In this document: piece after piece, positions 7,225 to 16,639 of the stretch | Numbering within the stretch: the stretch's first letter is position 1 | How the letters are laid out: the number at the start of each line of letters is the position of its first letter | Assembly (NCBI GenBank): GCA_004134995.1 | Contig: REGP01000003.1 | Coordinates: 310,001 to 374,000, forward strand | Reading direction: 5' to 3' | Origin: Oxalobacteraceae bacterium CAVE-383 | GTDB lineage: Bacteria; Pseudomonadota; Gammaproteobacteria; Burkholderiales; Burkholderiaceae_D | Length of the DNA stretch: 64,000 nt | Notes under the pieces: generated by a model | Told to the model about the DNA's origin: nothing | Seen by the model: the letters and a program-made list of their open reading frames with translations, nothing else | Databases searched by the model: none | Position numbers and translations under genes: made by a program

Positions 7225-8700
7225 TTACGATTCGCCGTCCCCGGCCTGCGCATTCGGCATCAGGGGCAGCAGCAGGCTGATGTCGACGCCGCGCTGCGGC
7301 TGCGAAAATATCTCCAGCGTGCCGCCGACCAGCAGCGCGCGCTCTTCCATGTTCAGCAAGCCGCTGCTCTGGCCCATCACGGCGTTTTCGCGCGCCTTGT
7401 CGATGTCGAAGCCGCGCCCGTTGTCGCGCACGCCGACCGCGATCCGGTCGCCGCCCGGCCCCGGCCCGATGCTGACCGCAAGCTTGCTCGCGTGGGAATG
7501 GCGCAGCATGTTGGTGACGGCTTCCTGGACAATGCGGAAACAGGTATTTTCGATATCCGGATGCGGGCGGCCCGGCAAGTCCTGGCCTTCGAAGCTGTAT
7601 TCGATGCCGGCCGACGCGGCCTGTTTTTCCACATACCAGCGCAAGGCGGAAACCAGGCCCAGGTTGTCCAGCTGCGGCGGCCGCAGATCCAGCGACAGCG
7701 TGCGCACCTGCGCCAGGATCGAGGCCACGATGTCGATGGCCGGGTCCAGCGTGACGCCGGGATGCGCGCGGGCCGTCATTTCCAGATTGATCTTCAGGGC
7801 GGTCAGCGACTGGCCGACATCGTCGTGCAGTCCGCGCGCCAGCCTGCCGCGTTCCTGTTCCTGCACTTCGATGATGCGGCTGGACAGCAATTGCAGCTTC
7901 TGGATCGCGACTTCCAGCTTGCGCTGGGAATTGACGCGTTCGGTGACGTCCATGGCCAGGCCCGCCACCAGCGACTGGTCGTCGATGCCGGTCAGCGGGA
8001 AGCGGACGATATCCAGGATCTGCTGCTGGTTGCGGCCGTTCATCACGGTTTCCTGGGTGCCGGTCGGCAGCTGCAGCTGCAGTGCGCGGCGGTCGTTGGC
8101 CTGGGCATGCTGCGCCGCGCCGCTGGACAGCAGATCGAAATCGTCGCGCCCGATGATTTCATCCAGCGTGAGATTGAAGAAATCGGCTTGCGCCGGATTG
8201 GCATAGACGTAGCGCAGTTCGGCATCCTTGATCCAGGCCGGCATCGGCGCATTGCTCATGAAGGCGTGGAAGCGCGCCTGCATGTCGCGCAGCGCAATGC
8301 CGCTGGCGCGCTGCTTGCGGCGCGCGGTGGCTTCGCGCAGCTCGCGCTCGACCGCCACCGGCAGGCGCGTGATCTGTCCCTTCAGGAAATAATCCTGCGC
8401 GCCCGCTTTCATCGCTTCCACGGCGGTCTGCTCGCCGATCGCGCCGGAAACGATGATGAAGGGAATCGAATGGCCGGATTGCTTGAGCAGTTCCAGCGCG
8501 GCGATGCCGCCGAAGCCGGGAATGGCGTAATCGGCAATGACGATGTCCCATTTGCCGTTGTCCAGCGCTTCCTGCATGGCGGCTTCGCTGTCGACGCGCT
8601 GCCAGTCCGGCGCGAAGCCGCCGCGTTTGAGTTCGCGCGCGATCAATTCGGCGTCTTCTTCGACGTCTTCGACAAACAACACGCGTAGCGGCATGCTCAT
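7225..8700 (-). CDS. Receiver-PAS-histidine kinase (HisKA_3/NarX-type)
   Basis: A 491-residue cytoplasmic protein. The receiver domain is at about 1-125 (phosphoacceptor in IVIADYAIPGFGG), a PAS domain at about 150-265 (NAPMPAWIKDAELRYVYAN), then a HisKA_3 dimerization/phosphoacceptor segment with His292 in ARGLHDDVGQ, and a HATPase domain (EAVTNMLRHSHAS, VGVRDNGRGF) to the end. The order receiver first, kinase last suggests it takes phosphate from the upstream CHASE3 kinase before signalling to the NarL-type regulator downstream. It lies 15 bases after the CHASE3 kinase stop. The start at 8700 follows AAGGAAG; 8694 is possible. Confidence 0.92.
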   Translation of the reverse strand: MSMPLRVLFVEDVEEDAELIARELKRGGFAPDWQRVDSEAAMQEALDNGKWDIVIADYAIPGFGGIAALELLKQSGHSIPFIIVSGAIGEQTAVEAMKAGAQDYFLKGQITRLPVAVERELREATARRKQRASGIALRDMQARFHAFMSNAPMPAWIKDAELRYVYANPAQADFFNLTLDEIIGRDDFDLLSSGAAQHAQANDRRALQLQLPTGTQETVMNGRNQQQILDIVRFPLTGIDDQSLVAGLAMDVTERVNSQRKLEVAIQKLQLLSSRIIEVQEQERGRLARGLHDDVGQSLTALKINLEMTARAHPGVTLDPAIDIVASILAQVRTLSLDLRPPQLDNLGLVSALRWYVEKQAASAGIEYSFEGQDLPGRPHPDIENTCFRIVQEAVTNMLRHSHASKLAVSIGPGPGGDRIAVGVRDNGRGFDIDKARENAVMGQSSGLLNMEERALLVGGTLEIFSQPQRGVDISLLLPLMPNAQAGDGES

Positions 8701-8715
8701 GGGCGGATTTCTTCC

Positions 8716-10182
<1,467 letters not shown>

Positions 10183-10655
10183 GGCCTTTGCGCTCCACAC
10201 ATTATTTCAATCCGCTGCCACGCCAATGGTACTGAAGTGATGTGAAACAGGAATCTGGATTCTTATAATTGATTGTGCCGGCGGCATGCAGCCTTGATGA
10301 AGCGCGTTGCTCCCCGCTCAATTATTTTTACTTGCCGTAATGTATAAAGCATGTCGCGCATGGACGCAATAGGCGTGTGATTCCGATAATTAGCCGTATG
10401 AAAGCGCGCGGCCATAAAAAATAACAATCTGACAATTTCTGTCATATGTTCCAATGCCACAACATACTGAAGATATTGTCAGTACTGCCGTAATACCTTC
10501 ATGAATAGGCTTTATCGAGCCCGATATTCCGGTATCGGGAATTTCCCGAGTCGAAAATCGCATTTCTGAGGAAAACCCCGATTACGGTAAAGCGGCCGAA
10601 TCTTTACAGTTCAACCGTGTCTTGAATTGCAGATGAATTACAGATTTTTACGCGT
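10183..10655. other. Gene-free intergenic stretch
   Basis: This part of the roughly 600-base gap between the CHASE3 kinase and the GntR gene is lower in GC than its surroundings and holds no reading frame with a ribosome site or recognisable product. Small inverted repeats are present, such as CGATATTCCGGTATCGGGAA near 10520-10540. The kinase operon promoter should lie just above 10182, but I cannot assign convincing -35/-10 boxes. The rest of the gap is described under the ncRNA candidate. Confidence 0.5.
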
Positions 10656-10656
10656 C

Positions 10657-10787
10657 TCCGCTCTCTGCTCATTCTTCTGATTTATCTGTTGCCGCAGCGG
10701 CTGTGTGCCGGCTGCGGCGACGACCTACCGGGTTTTACTGCGAGTGAGTGAGTTTGGGCCAGTCCTTCGGGGCTGGCTCTTTTTTTT
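10657..10787 (+). ncRNA. Candidate small RNA with two stable stem-loops
   Basis: A strong plus-strand terminator at 10756-10787 has no plus-strand gene upstream of it, since both neighbours are on the minus strand. A second stem of 11 pairs (10688-10698 with 10711-10721, GTTGCCGCAGC/GCTGCGGCGAC) precedes it. A weak promoter-like pair, TTGAAT at 10622-10627 and TTTTTA at 10645-10650 with 17-base spacing, would start transcription near 10657. No open frame of note lies inside. The 5' end is a guess; the terminator and stem are clear. Confidence 0.4.
10756..10787 (+). terminator. Orphan intrinsic terminator with UUCG loop
   Basis: A ten-pair stem (10756-10765 with 10770-10779) closes a TTCG tetraloop and is followed by eight T residues at 10780-10787 on the plus strand. 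The minus-strand reading has no T-run on its exit side, so it does not serve the gntR gene, whose stop codon abuts the T-run. Confidence 0.85.
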
Positions 10788-11524
10788 CAGGTAACGGAAC
10801 GTGCGTACTGATGATGCTCGGTATTGACGTGCGAGATGCGGTACTCGACCGGCTGGTCGTTGAACGAATAGGCCACGCGATGCACCTGCAGCAGCGGCGC
10901 GCCGGGTTCGACATGCAGCAATTCGGCATGCTCGGGCGATGCCAGCGTGGCGCGCACGCCTTCTTCGATGCGCACCACGTTCACGCCGTATTCATTCTGA
11001 TACTGGCTATATAAAGGGCTGTGATGGGTGCGCAACTGGTCTTCGGTCATGCGCGGGAACAGCGCCCTCGGCAGCTTGATGTCTTCCGCGAGCACCGGGC
11101 CGTCGCCGAAGCCGCGCACGGAAATGATATTGAAGACCTTGGCGCCGATGGCCAGGCCGAGCTTGGCGGCGACAACCTTGTCGGCCTTGATTTCGGTAAA
11201 GCTGATCAGCGTCAGTTCCGGCGCGTCGCGGTGTCCGTCGTGGCGTTCGTAATTGAAAAACCGGAACAGGCGCGGACCGTGGTTGTGAACCGTGACAAAG
11301 GTGCCGCGGCCTTGCTGGCGCACCAGGATATTTTCCGCGACAAGCTCGTCGATCGCCTTGCGCAGCGTGCCGATCGATACATTGAAACGCGTGCACAGCA
11401 CCTTTTCGGGAGGGATGGCTTCGCCCGGCTTCCATTCGGAGCGCGCCAACGCCGCGACCATTTGGCGTTTTACCTCTTTGTACAACGGAAGGCCAGAAGA
11501 TGCTGCCGGATAAAGTTCGCGCAT
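10787..11524 (-). CDS. GntR family regulator with UTRA ligand-binding domain (HutC subfamily)
   Basis: A 245-residue transcription factor. The winged helix is at about residues 12-78 (LPLYKEVKRQMV, IPPEKVLCTRFNVSIGTLRKA, ILVRQQGRGTFV) and a UTRA effector domain at about 100-240 (GDGPVLAEDIKLPRALFP, GAPLLQVHRVAY). It is divergent from the SBP-dehydrogenase-ThDP operon beginning at 11799. A 14-base near-palindrome lies just upstream of that operon promoter, so it is the likely local repressor, with an operon substrate or intermediate as effector. The ligand is unknown. Confidence 0.9.
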   Translation of the reverse strand: MRELYPAASSGLPLYKEVKRQMVAALARSEWKPGEAIPPEKVLCTRFNVSIGTLRKAIDELVAENILVRQQGRGTFVTVHNHGPRLFRFFNYERHDGHRDAPELTLISFTEIKADKVVAAKLGLAIGAKVFNIISVRGFGDGPVLAEDIKLPRALFPRMTEDQLRTHHSPLYSQYQNEYGVNVVRIEEGVRATLASPEHAELLHVEPGAPLLQVHRVAYSFNDQPVEYRISHVNTEHHQYARSVT

Positions 11525-11697
11525 GGGTCAGATAAGGTCGAAGGGCCGCAAGGTCGCCAGAGCGCCGTAAAAACCGGCGTCCTGGCGCGGCTGAATTATA
11601 GCGGAACGCAAAAAATACATAAACATAATACAGATGAGCCGATGCACAGCGGCGACACATCGGCCGACCCGGCAATACTACTGCTTTATTTTGGAAA

Positions 11698-11711
11698 ATG
11701 ATATATGTCAT
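11698..11711. promoter_or_regulatory. Candidate GntR operator
   Basis: ATGATATATGTCAT is a near-perfect palindrome (ATGAyATATrTCAT) ending four bases before the -35 box of the divergent operon promoter. Its position between the regulator and the operon, and its AT-rich 14-base form, suit a GntR-family site. Assignment is by position and symmetry only. Confidence 0.5.
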
Positions 11712-11715
11712 ATAG

Positions 11716-11744
11716 TTGACTTTGGTGAATTGCGGGATTAATAT
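11716..11744 (+). promoter_or_regulatory. Sigma-70-type promoter of the SBP-dehydrogenase-ThDP operon
   Basis: TTGACT at 11716-11721 and TAATAT at 11739-11744 are separated by 17 bases, about 55 bases before the first start codon. The candidate operator sits immediately upstream. Confidence 0.65.
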
Positions 11745-11798
11745 CCGCCAATTCGCCAAGCCCTGCACAGCGCATCGAAATGCGCGAGGAGACAGTCA

Positions 11799-12926
11799 AT
11801 GAAGTGGCCGCATTTCCCGGATCTGCCGATGGCCTTGCGCCTGTCTTCGACGGCGGCGGCATTGCTGTTGGCGCTGCTGGCGCCGGCGGGGATGCCGGAT
11901 GCCGCGTGGGGCCAGGCCGGGCCGGCCGACGATGCGTTCAATATCCAGGGGCCGGACCGCGAGCAGCGCCTGGCCGAGGGCGCGCGCAGGGAAGGCAGCC
12001 TGTCGCTGTATACCTCGATGACGAGCAAGGACATCGCCCAGGTGGCGCAGGCCTTCGAAAAGAAATACGGCGTCAAGATCACTTTCTGGCGCGGCAGCGC
12101 GCAAAAGGTATTGCAGCGCACGGTGGCCGAGGCGCAGGCCGCGCACAACGAAGTCGACGTGATCCAGGCGCCGGCGCTGGTAATGGAGGCGCTGCATCAG
12201 GAAAATCTCCTGCGCGCGGTCGACTCGCCCTACATGAAGGACATGATCCCGGCCGCCCTGCAGCCGCACCGGACCTGGACCGCATTGCGCGCCTACGTCT
12301 ACGTGCAGGCCTACAACACCAAGCTGGTCGGCAAGGATGAGTTGCCGAAAACCTTCGACGATTTGCTCAATCCGCGCTGGAAAGGCCGGCTTGGCGCCGA
12401 AGCCAAGGCGCAGGAATGGTTTCGCATGGAACTGCAGGAGATGGGCGAAGAAAAGGGCGCGGCATTTTTCCGCCAACTGGTGGCGACCAACGGCGTATCG
12501 GTGCGCTCCGGCAATTCGCTGCTGAATAACCTGGTGATCTCCGGCGAAGTGCCGTTTGCGCTGTCGGTATACAGCTATCTGCCGGAGAAGGCGAAGGCCG
12601 GCGGCGCGCCGATCGATTTCATCGCGCTCAAGCCCAGCATCGGCTATACCGACGGCATCGGCGTGGCGCAGCGGGCGGCGCATCCGCATGCGGCCATGCT
12701 GTTCTTCGATTTCATGCTTGACGAAGGCACGCGGATCATGAAGAACCAGCGGCAATTGACCATGCACGGCCGCGATGCCGCTGCGCTGGATCGCTTCAAG
12801 CCGGTCTTCGTCGACCCGGCCAAAATGCTGGCCGACTACGAAAAATGGACGGTGTTCTATCAGGAAACCATCGCCGGGCGCGCGCCCGGCTGGCAGCCGC
12901 CAGAACTGATCAAGGCCGCCAAATGA
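11799..12926 (+). CDS. Extracellular solute-binding protein 1 (Fe/2-aminoethylphosphonate-type SBP fold)
   Basis: A 375-residue periplasmic binding protein. The signal peptide is at residues about 1-38 (hydrophobic run STAAALLLALLA, exit AWGQA) and is followed by the class II SBP fold: EGSLSLYTSM, KKYGVKITFWRGS, YVQAYNTKLV, LLNPRWKGRLG, ISGEVPFALSVYSY. The family resembles FbpA-type and related SBPs for iron, phosphonates or organic solutes. Two paralogues lie downstream in the same operon, but no permease or ATPase gene is present. The start ATG follows GAGGAGACAGTCA. Its stop overlaps the next start (ATGA). The ligand is unknown. Confidence 0.85.
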   Translation: MKWPHFPDLPMALRLSSTAAALLLALLAPAGMPDAAWGQAGPADDAFNIQGPDREQRLAEGARREGSLSLYTSMTSKDIAQVAQAFEKKYGVKITFWRGSAQKVLQRTVAEAQAAHNEVDVIQAPALVMEALHQENLLRAVDSPYMKDMIPAALQPHRTWTALRAYVYVQAYNTKLVGKDELPKTFDDLLNPRWKGRLGAEAKAQEWFRMELQEMGEEKGAAFFRQLVATNGVSVRSGNSLLNNLVISGEVPFALSVYSYLPEKAKAGGAPIDFIALKPSIGYTDGIGVAQRAAHPHAAMLFFDFMLDEGTRIMKNQRQLTMHGRDAAALDRFKPVFVDPAKMLADYEKWTVFYQETIAGRAPGWQPPELIKAAK

Positions 12927-13804
12927 GCGATCCAGCCAATACGCAAAATCCGCAAAATCCGCAAAATACCCAAAACGATTTGCCGCCGCTGAAACGTGTC
13001 GGCGTGATCGGCGCCGGGCGCATGGGCCTGCCCATCATCGGCCATCTCGCGGCGAAGGGTTTCGACGTGGCGGTGCACGACATCGATCCCGCCCGGCAGG
13101 CAGCGGTCGAACAAAAGGGCGCGCAGTGGGTGCATGACATTGCCGCCCTGGCCGCCTTCAGCGACGCGATCCTGATCTGCGTCGGTTTCGACAGCGAATT
13201 GCGGCAACTGATTTCGCGGCAGGGCATTCTGCAGCATATGCGCAAGGACGCCGTGGTGGCCTTGCTGTCGACGGTGCATCCGGAAACGGCGCAGGAATTG
13301 GCGGCAACCGGCGCCGCGGCCGGCGTGCCGGTGCTGGACGCCACGGTCTGCCGGGGGCCGCGCGCCGCCGATGCCGGCACGCTGCTGTCCTTCGTCGGCG
13401 GCGACGAGAACGCGTATCGCCGCATCAGGCCGGTGCTTGCCGCCTATTCCACCGACATCGTGCATACCGGCCGCGCCGGCTCCGCCCAAGTCGCCAAGGC
13501 AGCCAACAATCTGGTCCTGTGGGCCTGCCTGGTGGCCGACCATGAAGCGCTGGCGCTGGCCGATTCCTATGGGCTGGACGTCGGCATGCTGCGCCGGGCG
13601 CTGATGATCAGCACCGCCGACAACGACGTGCTGAAACACTGGGGCAGCAATGAAATGGCGTGGGCCGACGACGATCTGGAAATCATCGGCGCGATGGCCG
13701 CCGGGCAGGGCATCGCACTGCCGCAGACCGACGCCACGCGCGCGATTTGCCGCACGCTGCGGCCGCGCCGCTACCGATTGAACGAATACGGCCGCAAGGC
13801 CTGA
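12923..13804 (+). CDS. NAD(P)-dependent beta-hydroxyacid dehydrogenase 1 (HIBADH/6PGDH family)
   Basis: A 293-residue enzyme starting at the ATG that overlaps the SBP1 stop codon. After a low-complexity Asn/Gln/Pro N-terminus (residues 5-18, from a 9-base tandem repeat) comes the Rossmann motif VGVIGAGRMGLPI. The substrate-binding segment VLDATVCRGPRAADAG and the catalytic-Lys segment GSAQVAKAANN follow. The family oxidises or reduces 3-hydroxyacids such as 3-hydroxyisobutyrate, tartronate semialdehyde or glyoxylate-level compounds. A close paralogue lies on the other side of the ThDP gene. The substrate is unknown. Confidence 0.85.
   Translation: MSDPANTQNPQNPQNTQNDLPPLKRVGVIGAGRMGLPIIGHLAAKGFDVAVHDIDPARQAAVEQKGAQWVHDIAALAAFSDAILICVGFDSELRQLISRQGILQHMRKDAVVALLSTVHPETAQELAATGAAAGVPVLDATVCRGPRAADAGTLLSFVGGDENAYRRIRPVLAAYSTDIVHTGRAGSAQVAKAANNLVLWACLVADHEALALADSYGLDVGMLRRALMISTADNDVLKHWGSNEMAWADDDLEIIGAMAAGQGIALPQTDATRAICRTLRPRRYRLNEYGRKA
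12942..12976 (+). repeat. 9-base in-frame tandem repeat
   Basis: About three and a half imperfect copies of CGCAAAATC at the start of dehydrogenase 1 encode the Gln-Asn-Pro run. Copy-number change would alter length without breaking the frame. Confidence 0.7.
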
Positions 13805-13860
13805 AGAAGCAAACCGAACTGCAATAACCATCAATGCCAGACCCATCAGAAAGGAATCCG

Positions 13861-15720
13861 ATGAACAAGCCCGCCACTTCGGCCGAAACCGCCAAGGCAT
13901 CGACCAACACCCGCACCCCCGCGATCGATCCGGTCGGCAACAGCGATGCGCCGCCGGCGGTCGTGCCGACCGCGCAGCGCTGGGGCTCGGACGTCATTGT
14001 CGATTTGCTGCACCAATACAAGATGCCGTATGCCGCGCTCAATCCGGGCGCCAGCTATCGCGGCCTGCACGATTCGATCGTCAACTACGGCGAGAACTAT
14101 CCAAAAATGATGTTGTGCCAGCACGAGGAAACCGCGGTGCAGGTGGCGCACGGCTACGCCAAGGCCAGCGGCAAGCCGATGGTCGCAATCCTGCACAATC
14201 TGGTCGGCCTGCTGCACGCGAACATGGCGGTCTATTATGCGTATGTCGACCGCGTGCCGATCTTCATCGTCGGCGCCACCGGCCCGATGGACGAATCGAA
14301 GCGCCGTCCCCATATCGACTGGATCCATACCGCCAACGTCCAGGGCCAGGCGGTGCGCGACTATACGAAATGGGATTATCAGCCGCACGTCGTCGACGGC
14401 GTGCCGGAATCGTTCGCGCGCGCCTACGGCGTGATGATGACCGAGCCGAAAGGCCCGGTTTATATGTGCTACGACGCCTGGCTGCAGGAAAAGGAACTGC
14501 ACCACGACGTGCCGATGCCGCCGGAAAGCGCGATGGCGGTGCCGACCCGGCTGGCGCCGGACCCGGCCGCGATGCAGAAGGCGGTCGATCTGATCCTGGC
14601 GGCCGAACGTCCGGTGATCCTGGTCGAATATGCGGGCCGCGATCCGGAAGCCTTCCATTCGCTGGTGGAACTGGCCGAAACCATCGGCGCGCCGGTGTAC
14701 GACATCAACGCCCGCCTGAATTTCCCGAGCAATCATCCGCTCAACATGAGCATGGTCAAGGACGTCTTCCGCGATGCCGACCTGATGCTGTGCCTGGACG
14801 TGCGCGATTGGGAAAAGCCGACCGTGGAGCTGGTCAGCACCACGCGCGAGATCGCCAGCCTGGTGCCGGCCGATGCGCGCTGGATCGATATCGGATTCGG
14901 CGATATCGAATTGTCCAGCTGGGCCATGGATTACCAGCGCCTGCTGCACGCCGACGTGCGCATCCTGGGCGACACCACGCTGGCGATTCCGGCCTTGAGC
15001 GACATCGCCAAGGGACGCATTTCCGGCAACGACAAGCTGCAGCAGCGCATCTGCGCGCGCACCGAGAAGACCGCCCGCAAACACGATGATGCGCGCGCAC
15101 GCTGGCTCAAGGAAGCACAGCGCGACTGGGATTCCAGCCCGATGACCGCGCCGCGGCTGGCCACCGAAGTGTGGAATGTGATCAAGGACGAGGACTGGGT
15201 GCTGACCGCCGGCACGCTGGAAGAATGGACGCGCAAGCTGTGGAATTTCGACAAGCCCTACCGCCATCCGGGCGCGGCGCTCGGCACCGCGACCCAGATC
15301 GGCATTTCGCTGGGCGTGGCGCTGGCGCACCGCGACCAGAACCGCCTGGTGGTCGATATCCAGCCCGACGGCGACCTGATGTTCGACGCCGGCGCCTTGT
15401 GGGTCGCCGCCAAGCACAAGATTCCGATGCTGGTGGTGATGTACAACAACCGTGCCTATTACAACGACTGGGAACACCAGAAGCGCATGGCGCATCATCG
15501 CGGCACGGCGTTGGATCGCGCGCATATCGGCATGGACATGGACGGCCCGGCGCCGGACTTCGCGACCATGGCCAAGTCGATGGGCTGGTATGCCGAAGGT
15601 CCGATCGAGCGCGGCGAGGATGTCGGCCCGGCATTGCGGCGCGCCATCGAACGCGTCAAGGCCGGCCAGCCCGCATTGCTGGACACCATCACCCAGAAGC
15701 GTTTCGAGTACAAGAAGTAA
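13861..15720 (+). CDS. Thiamine-diphosphate-dependent enzyme (acetolactate synthase-like)
   Basis: A 619-residue enzyme. The start at 13861 has AAGGAA eight bases upstream; an in-frame ATG at 13834 lacks a site. The three-domain ThDP decarboxylase/carboligase layout is visible. The N-terminal PYR domain has the cofactor-activating Glu89 in CQHEETAVQVAHGYAK, a central domain follows, and the C-terminal PP domain has the diphosphate-binding segment QPDGDLMFD...YNNRAYYN (first Gly of GDG replaced by Pro). It sits between two paralogous hydroxyacid dehydrogenases, an arrangement recalling glyoxylate carboligase plus tartronate semialdehyde reductase, but the Glu is one that true glyoxylate carboligase lacks. 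Substrate and product are unknown. Confidence 0.85.
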   Translation: MNKPATSAETAKASTNTRTPAIDPVGNSDAPPAVVPTAQRWGSDVIVDLLHQYKMPYAALNPGASYRGLHDSIVNYGENYPKMMLCQHEETAVQVAHGYAKASGKPMVAILHNLVGLLHANMAVYYAYVDRVPIFIVGATGPMDESKRRPHIDWIHTANVQGQAVRDYTKWDYQPHVVDGVPESFARAYGVMMTEPKGPVYMCYDAWLQEKELHHDVPMPPESAMAVPTRLAPDPAAMQKAVDLILAAERPVILVEYAGRDPEAFHSLVELAETIGAPVYDINARLNFPSNHPLNMSMVKDVFRDADLMLCLDVRDWEKPTVELVSTTREIASLVPADARWIDIGFGDIELSSWAMDYQRLLHADVRILGDTTLAIPALSDIAKGRISGNDKLQQRICARTEKTARKHDDARARWLKEAQRDWDSSPMTAPRLATEVWNVIKDEDWVLTAGTLEEWTRKLWNFDKPYRHPGAALGTATQIGISLGVALAHRDQNRLVVDIQPDGDLMFDAGALWVAAKHKIPMLVVMYNNRAYYNDWEHQKRMAHHRGTALDRAHIGMDMDGPAPDFATMAKSMGWYAEGPIERGEDVGPALRRAIERVKAGQPALLDTITQKRFEYKK

Positions 15721-15742
15721 AACCCGAAAGCGAGGAGCGGCC

Positions 15743-16552
15743 ATGAAAACAGTGGGACTTATCGGGGCCGGCCGCATGGGCATGCCCATCGTCGGCCATC
15801 TGGCGCGCGCCGGCTTCCGGGTGCTGGTCAGCGAGCGCGACCCGGCCCGGCAGGCCAACATCGAAAGCCGCGGCGCCGCCAATGCAGCACTGGACGCGCT
15901 GGCCGCGGAATCGGACGCCATCCTGATCTGCGTCGGCTACGGCCACGAAGTGCAGGAACTGGTCTGCGGCAAGGGCGGCCTGCTGGAGGCGGCCCGGCCC
16001 GGAACGGTGATTGCGGTATTGAGCACCATCAACCCCAGGACCATGCGGGAACTGGCCGGGCAGGGCCAGGCCAAGGGCATCCATATCGTGGATTCCACCG
16101 TCTGCCGCGGCAGTTGGGCGGCGGACACCGGCACGCTGCTGTCCTTCGTCGGCGGCGATGAAGCGGTGGTCGAACGGCTGCGGCCGGTGCTGGCGGCGTA
16201 TTCTTCGGATATCGTGCGCAGCGGCGGCGTCGGCACGGCGCAGGTATCGAAGGCGGCCAATAATCTGATCCTGTGGGCCTGCCTGATCGCCGATCACGAG
16301 GCGCTGGCCTTGGCAAAACGCTACGACGTCGATATCGAGGCCTTGCGACGCGCCTTGCTGACCAGCAGCGCCACCAACGGCGCGCTGGCCGACTGGGGCA
16401 AGCAGACCATGGCGTGGGCCGACGACGACATGGCGATCGTCGCCGAAATGGCCGCCGAATGCGGGATCGCGCTGCCGCAGTCGGGCATGGTGCGCGAACT
16501 GTGCCGCGGCCTGAAGCCGCGGCGCTACGATCTGGAGCAGTACGGCAAGTAG
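15743..16552 (+). CDS. NAD(P)-dependent beta-hydroxyacid dehydrogenase 2 (HIBADH/6PGDH family)
   Basis: A 269-residue paralogue of dehydrogenase 1. The ATG at 15743 follows GCGAGGAGCGGCC, 22 bases after the ThDP gene. Motifs: VGLIGAGRMGMPIVGH (NAD(P) fold), IVDSTVCRGSWAADTG (substrate loop, with the unusual TVCRG shared with its paralogue), and GTAQVSKAANN (catalytic Lys). It lacks the Asn/Gln-rich N-terminus of paralogue 1. Both copies share the ending RPRRY/KPRRY-x-L-x-x-YG-K, indicating duplication within the operon rather than separate recruitment. It may act on a different stereoisomer or the reverse reaction. Confidence 0.85.
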   Translation: MKTVGLIGAGRMGMPIVGHLARAGFRVLVSERDPARQANIESRGAANAALDALAAESDAILICVGYGHEVQELVCGKGGLLEAARPGTVIAVLSTINPRTMRELAGQGQAKGIHIVDSTVCRGSWAADTGTLLSFVGGDEAVVERLRPVLAAYSSDIVRSGGVGTAQVSKAANNLILWACLIADHEALALAKRYDVDIEALRRALLTSSATNGALADWGKQTMAWADDDMAIVAEMAAECGIALPQSGMVRELCRGLKPRRYDLEQYGK

Positions 16553-16639
16553 AAAAAGGCAGAAGGCATTGAATGCGAACCGAGGATGCCGGCCATTGAC
16601 GCTAACAGCAGTTTTTGAGCGGTTTTTGCAGCGAAGGAA

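Noticed and set aside
13846-15921. 691-codon minus-strand frame opposite the ThDP enzyme
   Set aside because: Shadow of a conserved enzyme gene with clear plus-strand motifs.
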